Both the position numbers and the translations under genes were made by a program. Shown piece by piece: positions 1-6,510 of a stretch of DNA of 35,366 nt. Position 1 is the stretch's first letter. Every line of letters starts with the position of its first letter. Source of the stretch: a virus; IMG/VR virus record IMGVR_UViG_3300001847_000371, positions 1-35,366 of that record; one strand, 5' to 3'. The notes under the pieces are model-generated. The model made no database searches, was not told the DNA's origin, and worked only from the letters and a program-made list of their open reading frames with translations.

Positions 1-321
1 ACCAAGCACTGGCTTCCCACCCGGATGTATAAATTCCCTAAATTCCAAAAGGTCTTGGCTGCCATGCAAGCCCTCCCCAATGTCATGGTGCGGTATAGCT
101 CTGATGCTGTGGACGGCTCATATACACCTGGCGTCCATGGCAGCACCATTGTACCTAGTGCGGATGCTGCACCTGCTGGTGTCACGGTGTGCCAAGCATA
201 CAACCAAGGCGGCAAGTGCTTGGATTGCCGTGCATGTTATGACAAGCAGGTGGCGGTTATCGGATATCCCGCTCACGGCAAGAAAATGGCGAAGGTTATA
301 CGGATAGCGGTTGCGGCCTGA
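1..321 (+). CDS. C-terminal part of a Cys-containing phage protein (Gp88/DUF7227-like?)
   Basis: The frame is open from base 1 (reading TKHWLPTRMYKFPKF...) and stops at TGA 319-321, so the gene starts outside the window. The tail carries a cysteine cluster, CQAYNQGGKCLDCRACYDK, ahead of a basic end. The HWLPTR start of the visible part and the GGKCxDCRACxD cluster remind me of phage and plasmid proteins annotated as Gp88 or DUF7227 domain; that family name is from memory and uncertain. The cysteines could bind a metal or an iron-sulfur cluster, which is inference. The gene is on the plus strand and visibly richer in G+C than everything to its right. A strong terminator follows the stop. Confidence 0.6.
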   Translation, partial: TKHWLPTRMYKFPKFQKVLAAMQALPNVMVRYSSDAVDGSYTPGVHGSTIVPSADAAPAGVTVCQAYNQGGKCLDCRACYDKQVAVIGYPAHGKKMAKVIRIAVAA

Positions 322-332
322 TATAAGCGTAA

Positions 333-386
333 GACCCCGGAGGGGCTGCTCATCGGCTGCGGGGTCCTATGTGACCCCCTTTTTTT
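333..386 (+). terminator. Rho-independent terminator with an alternative upstream stem
   Basis: Bases 361-366 (GGGGTC) pair perfectly with 373-378 (GACCCC) across a 6-nt loop and are followed by C and a run of seven T. This is a good intrinsic terminator for the partial plus-strand gene ending at 321. The same GGGGTC can also pair with GACCCC at 333-338, extended by one G-C pair, giving a competing larger hairpin without a T run. From 387 to 461 I see no gene, only the 10-bp palindrome CCCCATGGGG at 422-431. Confidence 0.75.
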
Positions 387-461
387 GGCTATTGGATCCA
401 GCAGTGCCATGGTGGTGGGAACCCCATGGGGCGGTGCGTTAGCTAAAAAAGCTCCACCAGG

Positions 462-635
462 TCAAACTCTTTTTTCCAAATTTTTATTTTCTGGGGCCGG
501 TTCTAAGGTTTCAAAATTTTTTTTCTGGGCCCACTCCAGTCGGATATCGCATTTCTCAAAGTCACACAGATATCCGTCTACATGAGAACATCCATCTTCC
601 TTATACACATCACAATGTTTTACTGGATCTTTCAT
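462..635 (-). CDS. small Cys-rich hypothetical protein
   Basis: A 57-aa product from ATG 635, which overlaps the stop of the upstream gene as ATGA. A TTG at 656 in the same frame would add 7 residues but has a poorer context, so I prefer the ATG. The protein has four cysteines in about 25 residues (CDVYKEDGCSHVDGYLCDF..C), which could bind zinc, and an acidic and lysine-rich tail. I do not recognise a family. It is the last gene of the leftward operon, and no convincing minus-strand terminator follows. Confidence 0.6.
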   Translation of the reverse strand: MKDPVKHCDVYKEDGCSHVDGYLCDFEKCDIRLEWAQKKNFETLEPAPENKNLEKRV

Positions 636-925
636 CCTTTTCTGTATTCCTTCCAAAGGTCCTGAATAATTCGTAGTCTGGTACCACTAAGAGAACCTGC
701 AAGTGCAATCATAATATCTTCAATATTCGGATTATTCTTCCAGGTACCATAGAACCATCCAGTTGGTTCATGTATACCTATGATTTTCTCTTTACTATCC
801 ACATAAACGAAATGTGAAAGGCTTATGGAGGCATCACCTATACCGAATAGTTCTAGAGCTTTCTGTTGGATGAAATGGTTAAATTCATTGTAATTACCAC
901 AAACGACATAGTATTTGCCTTTCAT
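632..925 (-). CDS. conserved-type hypothetical phage protein, 97 aa
   Basis: Soluble protein starting MKGKYYVVCGNYNEFNHF, with a central GWFYGTWKNN segment and a basic C-terminus. Its start overlaps the stop of the upstream membrane protein (922-925, ATGA) and its stop overlaps the next start (632-635), so it sits inside a translationally coupled chain. The composition looks like a genuine globular protein. I do not recognise the family and assign no function. Confidence 0.7.
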   Translation of the reverse strand: MKGKYYVVCGNYNEFNHFIQQKALELFGIGDASISLSHFVYVDSKEKIIGIHEPTGWFYGTWKNNPNIEDIMIALAGSLSGTRLRIIQDLWKEYRKG

Positions 926-1116
926 TGGATCAAACCTTTTGATTTACAATAGTAGTAGACTGCAACACCGATAGTATACAGTAGAATCTGAGACCATATC
1001 GATTTCTGGTTACCAAAGGATGTCATGTTCATCATGCACCACAGCATACCCAGTATGAAACTGAATAAATTAAGGTTGTATACCGAAATTGTGAAAAAAG
1101 ATTCTAGGAAGTTCAT
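922..1116 (-). CDS. small membrane protein, 64 aa
   Basis: The start is chosen at ATG 1116 because GGAG lies 6 nt upstream; the longer frame to 1170 lacks such a site. Two hydrophobic stretches (about residues 4-24 and 39-55) are separated by a short polar loop, suggesting a two-pass inner-membrane protein. It is the first gene of the leftmost minus-strand unit, directly behind a sigma-70-like promoter. The role is unknown; phage proteins of this kind are often early host-interaction factors, which here is only a guess. Confidence 0.6.
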   Translation of the reverse strand: MNFLESFFTISVYNLNLFSFILGMLWCMMNMTSFGNQKSIWSQILLYTIGVAVYYYCKSKGLIQ

Positions 1117-1134
1117 GTTATTCTCCATGATTTC

Positions 1135-1162
1135 ATTATAACACGGCCATAGAATATGGCAA
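1135..1162 (-). promoter_or_regulatory. sigma-70-like promoter for the leftmost minus-strand genes
   Basis: On the minus strand TTGCCA (1162-1157) and TATAAT (1140-1135) are separated by 16 nt. That is five of six and six of six consensus bases. It lies just upstream of the 1116 start, in the divergent interval with the plus-strand gene at 1252. Confidence 0.6.
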
Positions 1163-1217
1163 TGAACCATAGAGTTTTTCTTCTAAATTGTTGTTGTGGT
1201 GCAACATAAATGGATAC

Positions 1218-1239
1218 ATATTAGTATAAACACTAATAT
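1218..1239 (+). promoter_or_regulatory. perfect inverted repeat around a TATAAAC box upstream of the plus-strand gene
   Basis: ATATTAGT (1218-1225) and ACTAATAT (1232-1239) are perfect 8-nt inverted arms around a 6-nt centre. The sequence TATAAACA (1225-1232) in the centre resembles a T4 late promoter (TATAAATA) and ends 19 nt before the ATG at 1252. It could be a promoter with an embedded operator, or a 5' UTR hairpin. Confidence 0.45.
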
Positions 1240-1251
1240 AAGGTAAATCAA

Positions 1252-1455
1252 ATGTTTTTTCCAATTCTAGTTGTTTCCATGTATATCGTTGCGTTGGTAG
1301 TGACTGGTAAGTTGTCTTTGGATATTGATAAACTGGCCAATGTTTCTCTGAAGCAAGATATGGAAACTTACGTTTCTTCCAAGGCACCACAGAGCACAGC
1401 CGATGTTGAATACTGGATCAATGAATACTCCAGAAAGAATCAATCATTCAACTGA
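1252..1455 (+). CDS. small membrane-anchored hypothetical protein on the opposite strand
   Basis: A 67-aa protein with an N-terminal hydrophobic segment (about residues 2-19) and a polar tail reading SSKAPQSTADVEYWINEY, which resembles tails of small conserved proteins in aquatic T4-like phages. AAGG lies 8 nt before the ATG, and a TATAAAC box within an inverted repeat lies upstream. The minus-strand frame at 1136-1390 looks like a shadow. It is the only complete plus-strand gene in the window. Its last 12 nt overlap the 3' end of the convergent minus-strand gene ending at 1444. Function unknown. Confidence 0.7.
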   Translation: MFFPILVVSMYIVALVVTGKLSLDIDKLANVSLKQDMETYVSSKAPQSTADVEYWINEYSRKNQSFN

Positions 1456-1695
1456 TTTCTTGATTCGTTTCTTTTTCGGTTTCTCTTCCTCTAAACCCAC
1501 AGAATAAAAATCTCGGTATTCCTGCTCTGGAATTTCTTCATGTTTCGTAGATTCTGTCCAGTAGAAACTATTGGTATGGTTCAGCATACTTTGTAGGTTT
1601 CTACCAATACACACAAACTTATATTTGAAACCCGTTTTCATGACAACATGAACCTTATAGTAAGGTGCGGGTTTCTTGGCCTTCGTTTCTGTCAT
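1444..1695 (-). CDS. hypothetical protein with basic tail, 83 aa
   Basis: Starts MTETKAKKPAPYYKVHVVM and ends in a lysine-rich KPKKKRIKKSVE tail, with a beta-rich centre (FKYKFVCIGRNLQSML). Its ATG overlaps the stop of the 51-aa basic protein upstream (ATGA, 1692-1695). Its 3' end overlaps the convergent plus-strand gene by 12 nt. The basic tail suggests nucleic-acid or membrane contact, which is inference only. Family not recognised. Confidence 0.65.
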   Translation of the reverse strand: MTETKAKKPAPYYKVHVVMKTGFKYKFVCIGRNLQSMLNHTNSFYWTESTKHEEIPEQEYRDFYSVGLEEEKPKKKRIKKSVE

Positions 1696-1847
1696 TTTCT
1701 TCTGGCTTTTCGTGTGGCTGTCGTGGCGGCGGGTTTCGCTTTCTTGAGCCGAGTGGTTTTCGTAGAAACTTTACCAGTTTTCATATTGGTTGTTTTCGTG
1801 GTACGAAAGGTACCAGCTTCTTTGATAAATCTACGGAACAAACTCAT
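1692..1847 (-). CDS. very basic small protein, 51 aa
   Basis: The start is ATG 1847, which overlaps the upstream stop as ATGA and has AAGGA about 5 nt upstream; a longer frame to 1886 lacks this support. The sequence is full of Lys, Arg and Thr and ends AATTATRKARRK, resembling a histone-like or nucleic-acid-binding tail. No family is recognised. It is coupled to both neighbours. Confidence 0.6.
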   Translation of the reverse strand: MSLFRRFIKEAGTFRTTKTTNMKTGKVSTKTTRLKKAKPAATTATRKARRK

Positions 1848-2098
1848 TTTAAATCCTTCGCATGTTCTGACATACGTTCTACGCAACCAGGACAGTTTTG
1901 GTCAAAGAATACTTCGGCCAATTCTGGTTGACTGCAATACTCACAGGTTTCTGCTCGAGCACAATCCCATGCGGCTCTTAGCCATTCGACTGCTCTTTGG
2001 TATGTCATGTATCCTAATTCTGTGTAGAACCGGTCAGAACGGTCAGCGGTGATTTCCATTTCGTCAAACCAATCTTCGAATTTTTCGTATTTTTTCAT
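1844..2098 (-). CDS. zinc-ribbon-like small protein, 84 aa
   Basis: An N-terminal helical, acidic/aromatic part (MKKYEKFEDWFDEMEITA) is followed by TYQRAVEWLRAAWDCARAE and a CEYC...CPGC pair (about residues 52-55 and 70-73), the spacing of a small zinc ribbon. The start at 2098 has GGA upstream. It is the first of three ATGA-coupled genes. Function unknown; a regulatory or protein-binding role would fit but is inference. Confidence 0.7.
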   Translation of the reverse strand: MKKYEKFEDWFDEMEITADRSDRFYTELGYMTYQRAVEWLRAAWDCARAETCEYCSQPELAEVFFDQNCPGCVERMSEHAKDLK

Positions 2099-2122
2099 AA
2101 TAGATCCGGAAGCGCTGGAAAA

Positions 2123-2278
2123 TTAATAGCAATTGAAACGTTGAGGCTTACCGCATTTCTGGCATTGGCAAACGTAGGCTGTACCAACATAATGAGTACC
2201 TTCTTTGACATTGAATTGTTCCTTGATTTGCCAACGGTGCCAGCAACCAAAGATAAGAAAATCAATTAGTTTCAACAT
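2123..2278 (-). CDS. small Cys-rich protein, 51 aa
   Basis: This gene is short but clear. It reads MLKLIDFLIFGCWHRWQIKE and then a zinc-ribbon-like CQCQKCGKPQRF end, with AGGA about 6 nt before the ATG. GCWHRW with a C-terminal CxCxxCG cluster is a pattern I associate with small conserved proteins of T4-like phages. It overlaps the 3' end of the 46-aa gene upstream by 17 nt in another frame. Function unknown. Confidence 0.75.
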   Translation of the reverse strand: MLKLIDFLIFGCWHRWQIKEQFNVKEGTHYVGTAYVCQCQKCGKPQRFNCY

Positions 2279-2402
2279 AATACATCCTATAAAGTTTCAC
2301 ATAATATGCAAAGCGAATCGGTTCCTGTTCTAGATTAGGAAGCCGGTCGCCCCAAATCTCTACCATACGATTGTAGTGATAGATCAATTCATCATTTGAC
2401 AT
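2262..2402 (-). CDS. small conserved-type phage protein, 46 aa
   Basis: The frame reads MSNDELIYHYNRMVEIWGDR, then LPNLEQEPIRFAYYVKLYRM, and stops at 2262. The RFAYYVKLYR segment is typical of a tiny helical protein common in aquatic T4-like phages (recalled, not checked). The start lies inside the 3' end of the 156-aa gene (11-nt overlap) without a strong ribosome site, so translation is probably coupled. Function unknown. Confidence 0.7.
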   Translation of the reverse strand: MSNDELIYHYNRMVEIWGDRLPNLEQEPIRFAYYVKLYRMYYVETN

Positions 2403-2862
2403 GACTGAAATAACGTTCTTTCAAACCCTCTAGGATTGTCATTACATCCTTTTCATTCATTACATTTTCTTTGTCGATACGATCCTCAAGTTGTAGAATG
2501 TCCCACTCATCATCAATCACATCATACCATGCATATATACAAACTTCTTCACCAGGTCGATGTTGAATCATTCTTCCAAAAGTAAATGCATATACATCAT
2601 GCTCAGGAAATTCAAAGCCCTCTTTCAATGCATCCTTGTGAATGAAGATGGCATATGATTCCATGTTTTCATTGCCATTTTCAATCCATGCATAATCACC
2701 ATTTTCATCTTCTGTTTCTAGATCACCATAACCCTCAAACGTAATCTTGACTTCTGGCATATCAGAGATGTTAACACCAATTTGCAAATCATCCGGATCA
2801 CGGTCTGCAACACTTAGAAACAACTTTAAAATTTTACAATAATTTTCGTAATCATAGTCCAT
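2392..2862 (-). CDS. acidic hypothetical protein, 156 aa
   Basis: The start is ATG 2862 (MDYDYENYCKILKLF), with AAGGA 7 nt upstream; the upstream in-frame TTG at 2877 is less likely. The protein is strongly acidic throughout (DRDPDDLQ, DLETEDENGDYAWIENG, YDVIDDEWDILQLEDRIDK) with alternating beta-like segments, a composition seen in DNA-mimic or inhibitor proteins but also in ordinary small phage proteins. No motif is recognised. It follows a MazG-like gene with no gap. Confidence 0.7.
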   Translation of the reverse strand: MDYDYENYCKILKLFLSVADRDPDDLQIGVNISDMPEVKITFEGYGDLETEDENGDYAWIENGNENMESYAIFIHKDALKEGFEFPEHDVYAFTFGRMIQHRPGEEVCIYAWYDVIDDEWDILQLEDRIDKENVMNEKDVMTILEGLKERYFSHVK

Positions 2863-2863
2863 T

Positions 2864-3139
2864 TTACAATCCTTCAATAGTAGACCAACGTTTTAGTTTT
2901 TCTCTTTTTGCTTTTCGTGCATGATTAACCGCACTATCAGAGATTATACACTTTTCCACAAGAATGTCAATCATTGCCAATAGATCACCGGTTTCTTCTT
3001 CCAAGGATTCTTTATTTGATTTACCGGTGATTGGATGTTTAGAATCAAATCCAAATCTGAAAATCTTGGAGATGGCCTGTGTTACTTCAGCACATTCTTC
3101 TTGTGCAATACAAAAAATCTCTTTAGTTTGATTATTCAT
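2864..3139 (-). CDS. MazG-like nucleotide pyrophosphohydrolase
   Basis: A 91-aa all-alpha protein with the MazG metal-binding pattern: EECAE at residues 14-18 and ExxD (E49, D52) in EEETGDLLAMIDIL. MazG-type enzymes hydrolyse NTPs or dNTPs to the monophosphate and pyrophosphate, and phage copies are common in T4-like aquatic phages. Single-domain size is typical. The start overlaps the preceding stop as TAATG. A different MazG-type protein is encoded at 12894-13244. The substrate cannot be told from sequence. Confidence 0.8.
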   Translation of the reverse strand: MNNQTKEIFCIAQEECAEVTQAISKIFRFGFDSKHPITGKSNKESLEEETGDLLAMIDILVEKCIISDSAVNHARKAKREKLKRWSTIEGL

Positions 3140-3363
3140 TATTTACTTTCATTTAAAAGTGAACGGCTATCATTGCCACCATTTACAAAATCTTCGGCAA
3201 TATTTTCGGCCATGTTTTCTGAACTGATGGTTCTTTTTTCGATAATTCTATCATTGATATACATGGTGACTTCCCACTTAATAAATGATTTGTCCCAATG
3301 TGTGTCAATCATTGTAACTGTGGCCTTACGGTCACCATTATAGAATTCAGAATAATTAGTCAT
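3139..3363 (-). CDS. hypothetical protein, 74 aa
   Basis: Starts MTNYSEFYNGDRKATVTMID behind a strong AAGGAG site. The first half looks like a small beta sheet (KATVTMID..KWEVTMYINDRIIEKRTI). The second half is helical and acidic (ENMAENIAEDFVNGG). No family is recognised. It lies between the CobT-like gene and the MazG-like gene, with close spacing on both sides. Confidence 0.7.
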   Translation of the reverse strand: MTNYSEFYNGDRKATVTMIDTHWDKSFIKWEVTMYINDRIIEKRTISSENMAENIAEDFVNGGNDSRSLLNESK

Positions 3364-3372
3364 AAAATCTCC

Positions 3373-5619
3373 TTATGCGATCCAAGAAATAAATTTGTTT
3401 AGAATAACACGATTGTTCAATCGATTGCCTGCATATTTACTAAATGCAGAAACCATACCACGTGTTGTGGCATTTTTGTTGAACTCCAATTCGGCGTCAT
3501 CATCTGTATCTAGACTGGCACCACGCAAAATATAATAATCATCAAAACCAGTATTTGTAGAAATGGCGTATTTGTTTTTTACAAATTCAGATTTGATTTT
3601 TTCAATTGCATCTATATTGTAGAAACCAAATTCATCTTTAGGAATATCATACAAATAACGAATTTTGTTTTTGAATTCGCCGGTATCAGCAACATAGAAA
3701 CCAATCACATGAGCACCAGTACGGTATTTCAACAAACGAACAAGTGCATTGGTTTGTCCCATTGAAATATAATCAGACAAGTTGTATTTTTCTTCGTGAC
3801 GAGTTTTTGAATCACGAAGCACAACATAACCTTTACCACGATGTAAACTATTTGTTTTCATTCCTAGTCTATCTTGATAAACGGTATTTAAATAAGAGCC
3901 TTCACCATCAGTCAGAAACACCGTGTTAACAATTTGTAGGTTATTTTTTTTCTGAAATTCAGGAACAATCTCCATGGCAGAGATGATGGCCTCATTCAAA
4001 GGAGTGCCTGACAAACACATCCACAATGGTCCTACACCAGCACGGTATGAATGACCGAGTCCAGCAATATTCATCAGAGCACCACAAGCAATGGTGAAAT
4101 CTCGGTTTGACATTCTACTAGAAAGTAGATTCAACAAACCAAATTTGTGACACACCAAATCACCGGCTTGATATTTGACGTAACTCATATATTCTTCTTT
4201 GGTGTTGTCAATGAAAGCATACACTTCAAAAGGAATATTCACCTTGCGGCAGAACATGGCCAAATTCATCAATTGCTTTACAGTATTGCCAAGGTGACGA
4301 ACCATAGAACCAGACCAATCAAGATACATTACAAGACCGTGCGATTTGCCCTCGGGAATGATTGACATTCGTTTGAAGATATCATCACTAAAATTGTATG
4401 CATAAATCTTGTTGAGATTCAATTCACCTGTTTTAGCAACCGAAGCACGTTTCATTTGATCGGCATTTTTACGCAATTCAAATTCTTTGACAAGATAAGA
4501 AACTACTTTGTTGGCTTCATTTTTGTATTTGTTGAAATGTTTTGAGGCTACAGTATATCCTTCTGCAACATAATCAGCATACAATTTTTTGTAGTCATAG
4601 ATGTGACTGGTATCAAATTTAGGAACCGATGCATATGACATTGTGGCATTTTCTTGGGAATACAATTTATTTTGATTCCGATTGTATGCTTCATCAGTAT
4701 GTGATTTCAAATCATCTTCTGTAGGTTCTTTTGGTTTGGAATTGATGCCTGCACCAGATCCAGCGGACGATTCTGTTGATCCGCCTTGACCCGGACTGTT
4801 GGAAGAATCACTTGTTGCATGGGATTCTTCGCCGGATTCATTTTCACCTGATTTTGATTCTTCACTTTCGCCAGATGAGCTAGAATTTTGCTTTTCTTCG
4901 CCTTTTTCTTCAGTTTTTTCAGATTTTCCTGTGCGAGCATCAATGATTACATCATAATCTTCGATTTTTTCTTCTTCATTTTGCTCATTTTTCTCGCCGT
5001 CAACGTCCGAATCATCAGTCAGAACAAGAATTTTCATTTTTTCTTGTTCCTGTTGCATATTTTCAAATTCTTCTTTCATATAAGAAGCAATTTTTTTCGC
5101 AACTTCAATAACTTCGCTGTATTTTTCTGCGGATTCGACTTCGGAAATCAATTGACGCTCAAAATCTGTAAATTTGATGCCTAAAATTGGGCCAACTTTG
5201 TGATGCAAATTCATCCGGTCAACAAAATTCATTTCCTGAAGGTCTTTTCCTTCAGTTTCAAAGAAATCTTTGTCCATCAACTCTTTGTAAGCTTTAACAA
5301 AGCAGTTTTTCAGACCAGGATATTTGTATTTGATTTTTCGTTCAATACGATAATCTTCACACACGTTCAAAATGGACATGTGTACGCCAGAATCTTTGGC
5401 TTCCTTCATTTCATCAACCGGAGTGTAAAGAGCATGACCAACTTCGTGACCAATGAATAGGTCATAAAGATCACCAGACAGATTGGAATCAAGGATAGGA
5501 ACGGTTAGAATACGATTCAATACATCGAAAGAGGCTGTAGGCACATTCGCCTGTTCGACATACAGGTTTTCGGTGGCCATCAATTTGGCCAAAAGTGATT
5601 TTGAATCAAACTTAGACAT
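3373..5619 (-). CDS. CobT-like protein: HExxH metallopeptidase-like N-terminus plus VWA domain
   Basis: A 748-aa protein. The N-terminus has HEVGH (residues 58-62), a zincin-type metal site, and CEDYRIERKIKYKYPG (87-102), close to the EDxRIE segment of cobaltochelatase CobT. Residues about 200-330 are an acidic, Ser/Gly/Glu-rich linker. The C-terminal half is a VWA domain with a full MIDAS set: DWSGS (434-438), SGTP (537-540) and TDG (570-572). CobT/VWA proteins normally work with a MoxR/CobS-type AAA+ ATPase to remodel a target or insert a metal, and a CobS-like ATPase is known in cyanophages. None is seen in this window, so the partner may lie elsewhere. The gene follows an AbrB-like gene with a TAATG overlap and a GGAG site. 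Confidence 0.8.
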   Translation of the reverse strand: MSKFDSKSLLAKLMATENLYVEQANVPTASFDVLNRILTVPILDSNLSGDLYDLFIGHEVGHALYTPVDEMKEAKDSGVHMSILNVCEDYRIERKIKYKYPGLKNCFVKAYKELMDKDFFETEGKDLQEMNFVDRMNLHHKVGPILGIKFTDFERQLISEVESAEKYSEVIEVAKKIASYMKEEFENMQQEQEKMKILVLTDDSDVDGEKNEQNEEEKIEDYDVIIDARTGKSEKTEEKGEEKQNSSSSGESEESKSGENESGEESHATSDSSNSPGQGGSTESSAGSGAGINSKPKEPTEDDLKSHTDEAYNRNQNKLYSQENATMSYASVPKFDTSHIYDYKKLYADYVAEGYTVASKHFNKYKNEANKVVSYLVKEFELRKNADQMKRASVAKTGELNLNKIYAYNFSDDIFKRMSIIPEGKSHGLVMYLDWSGSMVRHLGNTVKQLMNLAMFCRKVNIPFEVYAFIDNTKEEYMSYVKYQAGDLVCHKFGLLNLLSSRMSNRDFTIACGALMNIAGLGHSYRAGVGPLWMCLSGTPLNEAIISAMEIVPEFQKKNNLQIVNTVFLTDGEGSYLNTVYQDRLGMKTNSLHRGKGYVVLRDSKTRHEEKYNLSDYISMGQTNALVRLLKYRTGAHVIGFYVADTGEFKNKIRYLYDIPKDEFGFYNIDAIEKIKSEFVKNKYAISTNTGFDDYYILRGASLDTDDDAELEFNKNATTRGMVSAFSKYAGNRLNNRVILNKFISWIA

Positions 5620-5798
5620 TATTTTTTCTCCGTAATAACAATAACATTGCCTGTAGGTGTTTCTCGCAATTCAAGATTTAATTCGGTGCCTTCTTTCCAA
5701 CCAACTTCAGCAATAAAGTCATCAGGAAATTGCAATATTGCATCTCCTGTGCCATCATTAGCTTCAATGATATCACCGATCCAAGTTTTTTGCTGCAT
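5619..5798 (-). CDS. AbrB/MazE-like small DNA-binding protein, 59 aa
   Basis: The frame reads MQQKTWIGDIIEANDGTGDA and continues ILQFPDDFIAEVGWKEGTEL, then NLELRETPTGNVIVITEKK. The pattern of a short strand, LPxEhh-like turn, GhkEGDEL-type turn and a closing strand matches the swapped-hairpin AbrB/SpoVT/MazE fold of bacterial transition regulators and antitoxins. In phages it is a stand-alone protein without a toxin partner. AAGG precedes the ATG and the stop overlaps the next start (TAATG). Possibly autoregulatory (inference). Confidence 0.7.
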   Translation of the reverse strand: MQQKTWIGDIIEANDGTGDAILQFPDDFIAEVGWKEGTELNLELRETPTGNVIVITEKK

Positions 5799-5910
5799 GT
5801 TTCACCTTACGGGAGTATTTTACATCAATTTTGTGTTTTTGGACAGGTTTAATTGGTGTCCGACACACAGGACGTTGTAATTTTACAACAAACGATACTT
5901 TCTCTTTCAT
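5773..5910 (-). CDS. basic small hypothetical protein, 45 aa
   Basis: Reads MKEKVSFVVKLQRPVCRTPI and then a lysine-rich part ending KVKHAAKNLDR. GAGG lies 7 nt upstream of the ATG. It overlaps the following AbrB-like gene by 26 nt in a different frame. The sequence is very basic and may bind nucleic acid. A 7-bp inverted repeat (GTTGTAA/TTACAAC, about 5875-5890) falls inside the frame. Confidence 0.6.
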   Translation of the reverse strand: MKEKVSFVVKLQRPVCRTPIKPVQKHKIDVKYSRKVKHAAKNLDR

Positions 5911-5911
5911 T

Positions 5912-6244
5912 TTAACGCCTCATTTTCGAAATTTCTACTGCTTCTTCGCTATTAAAAACAGGAACAGCATTGGATTTATGCATTGTTGCAATTCCCATAA
6001 CTTTAGTGCCTGTGTAAACCTTTGGTGATGCTTTTGTGGCAGCAACATTACCTGTATTTAATGAAGGATAATGTGGAGTTTCACGGACATATGGTTTTGT
6101 CCCGGCCCAAGGTGTTACAGAGGTAACAATTTTCTTTGTTGGTTGATATTTTTTAACGATAGCATCCCACTCAGCAGCAAGTTGACGTTGAGCTGCATTA
6201 GATTTGCGTTTTTTGCGTTTGGGAATGTGAGGATGAATAATCAT
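5912..6244 (-). CDS. conserved T4-like phage protein, 110 aa
   Basis: The start is placed at ATG 6244, with GGAG about 9 nt upstream; the longer frame to 6301 runs through the promoter and is unlikely. The protein begins with a basic KRKKRKSNAAQRQLAAEWDA segment and ends with KVMGIATMHKSNAVPVFNSE, a pattern I recall as a conserved hypothetical in aquatic T4-like phages. The function is not known. It is the first gene behind a perfect-consensus sigma-70 promoter, so it is likely expressed early. Confidence 0.75.
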   Translation of the reverse strand: MIIHPHIPKRKKRKSNAAQRQLAAEWDAIVKKYQPTKKIVTSVTPWAGTKPYVRETPHYPSLNTGNVAATKASPKVYTGTKVMGIATMHKSNAVPVFNSEEAVEISKMRR

Positions 6245-6272
6245 TGAAAATATCTCCATAACAGATAGGTGT

Positions 6273-6301
6273 ATTATATCTGAATAGAAGATGTTTGTCA
6301 A
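6273..6301 (-). promoter_or_regulatory. perfect-consensus sigma-70 promoter
   Basis: On the minus strand TTGACA (6301-6296) and TATAAT (6278-6273) are separated by exactly 17 nt. All twelve hexamer bases match the bacterial consensus. It drives the genes from 6244 leftward, including the CobT-like gene, and should be read by host RNA polymerase immediately after infection. Confidence 0.85.
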
Positions 6302-6326
6302 TTATTTGTTGCGTAAAAACAACAGG

Positions 6327-6509
6327 TCAATATCGTATTTTTTGCGGCTTAAATTCGTATCGACTGGTATCCTCAAAGTCATCATAATACTTTTGTTTAC
6401 GATGCTCTTTTTTTCTGGCCTGTTTTTTGGATTTATATTCTTGATCTGAATAATCCGAATTATCAAAATAATCTCTGTCTCTACGAGACTGTCTAAAAGT
6501 TTTAGACAT
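6327..6509 (-). CDS. charged, disordered small protein, 60 aa
   Basis: Reads MSKTFRQSRRDRDYFDNSDY and continues with alternating Lys/Arg and Asp/Glu/Tyr residues, so it is probably unstructured. AGGAG lies directly upstream. Small Arg/Tyr/Asp-rich proteins of this kind recur in T4-like phages. The function is unknown. It ends just before the consensus promoter at 6273-6301. Confidence 0.65.
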   Translation of the reverse strand: MSKTFRQSRRDRDYFDNSDYSDQEYKSKKQARKKEHRKQKYYDDFEDTSRYEFKPQKIRY

Positions 6510-6510
6510 A

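Noticed and set aside
380-461. Possible tRNA ending in CCA near the left edge
   Set aside because: There is a CCACCA-like end and a palindrome, but no cloverleaf with proper T-arm and anticodon arm can be drawn on either strand.
1136-1390. 84-aa minus-strand frame opposite the plus-strand gene
   Set aside because: It covers both promoter regions, has odd composition and no ribosome site; the plus-strand frame is better supported.
1648-2052. 134-aa plus-strand frame across three small minus-strand genes
   Set aside because: The minus-strand genes have ATGA coupling and ribosome sites; this frame has neither.
4707-4943. 78-aa second frame within the CobT-like linker as an overprinted gene
   Set aside because: It reads a low-complexity repeat-like region, has no ribosome site and ends without protein-like features, unlike the 23275-23589 frame.
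4888-5184. 98-aa plus-strand frame opposite the CobT-like linker
   Set aside because: It is Phe-rich because it reads the complement of the Glu/Lys codons of the acidic linker.
5875-5890. Inverted repeat GTTGTAA/TTACAAC as an operator
   Set aside because: It lies inside the coding region of the 45-aa gene with only a 2-nt centre and no promoter next to it.
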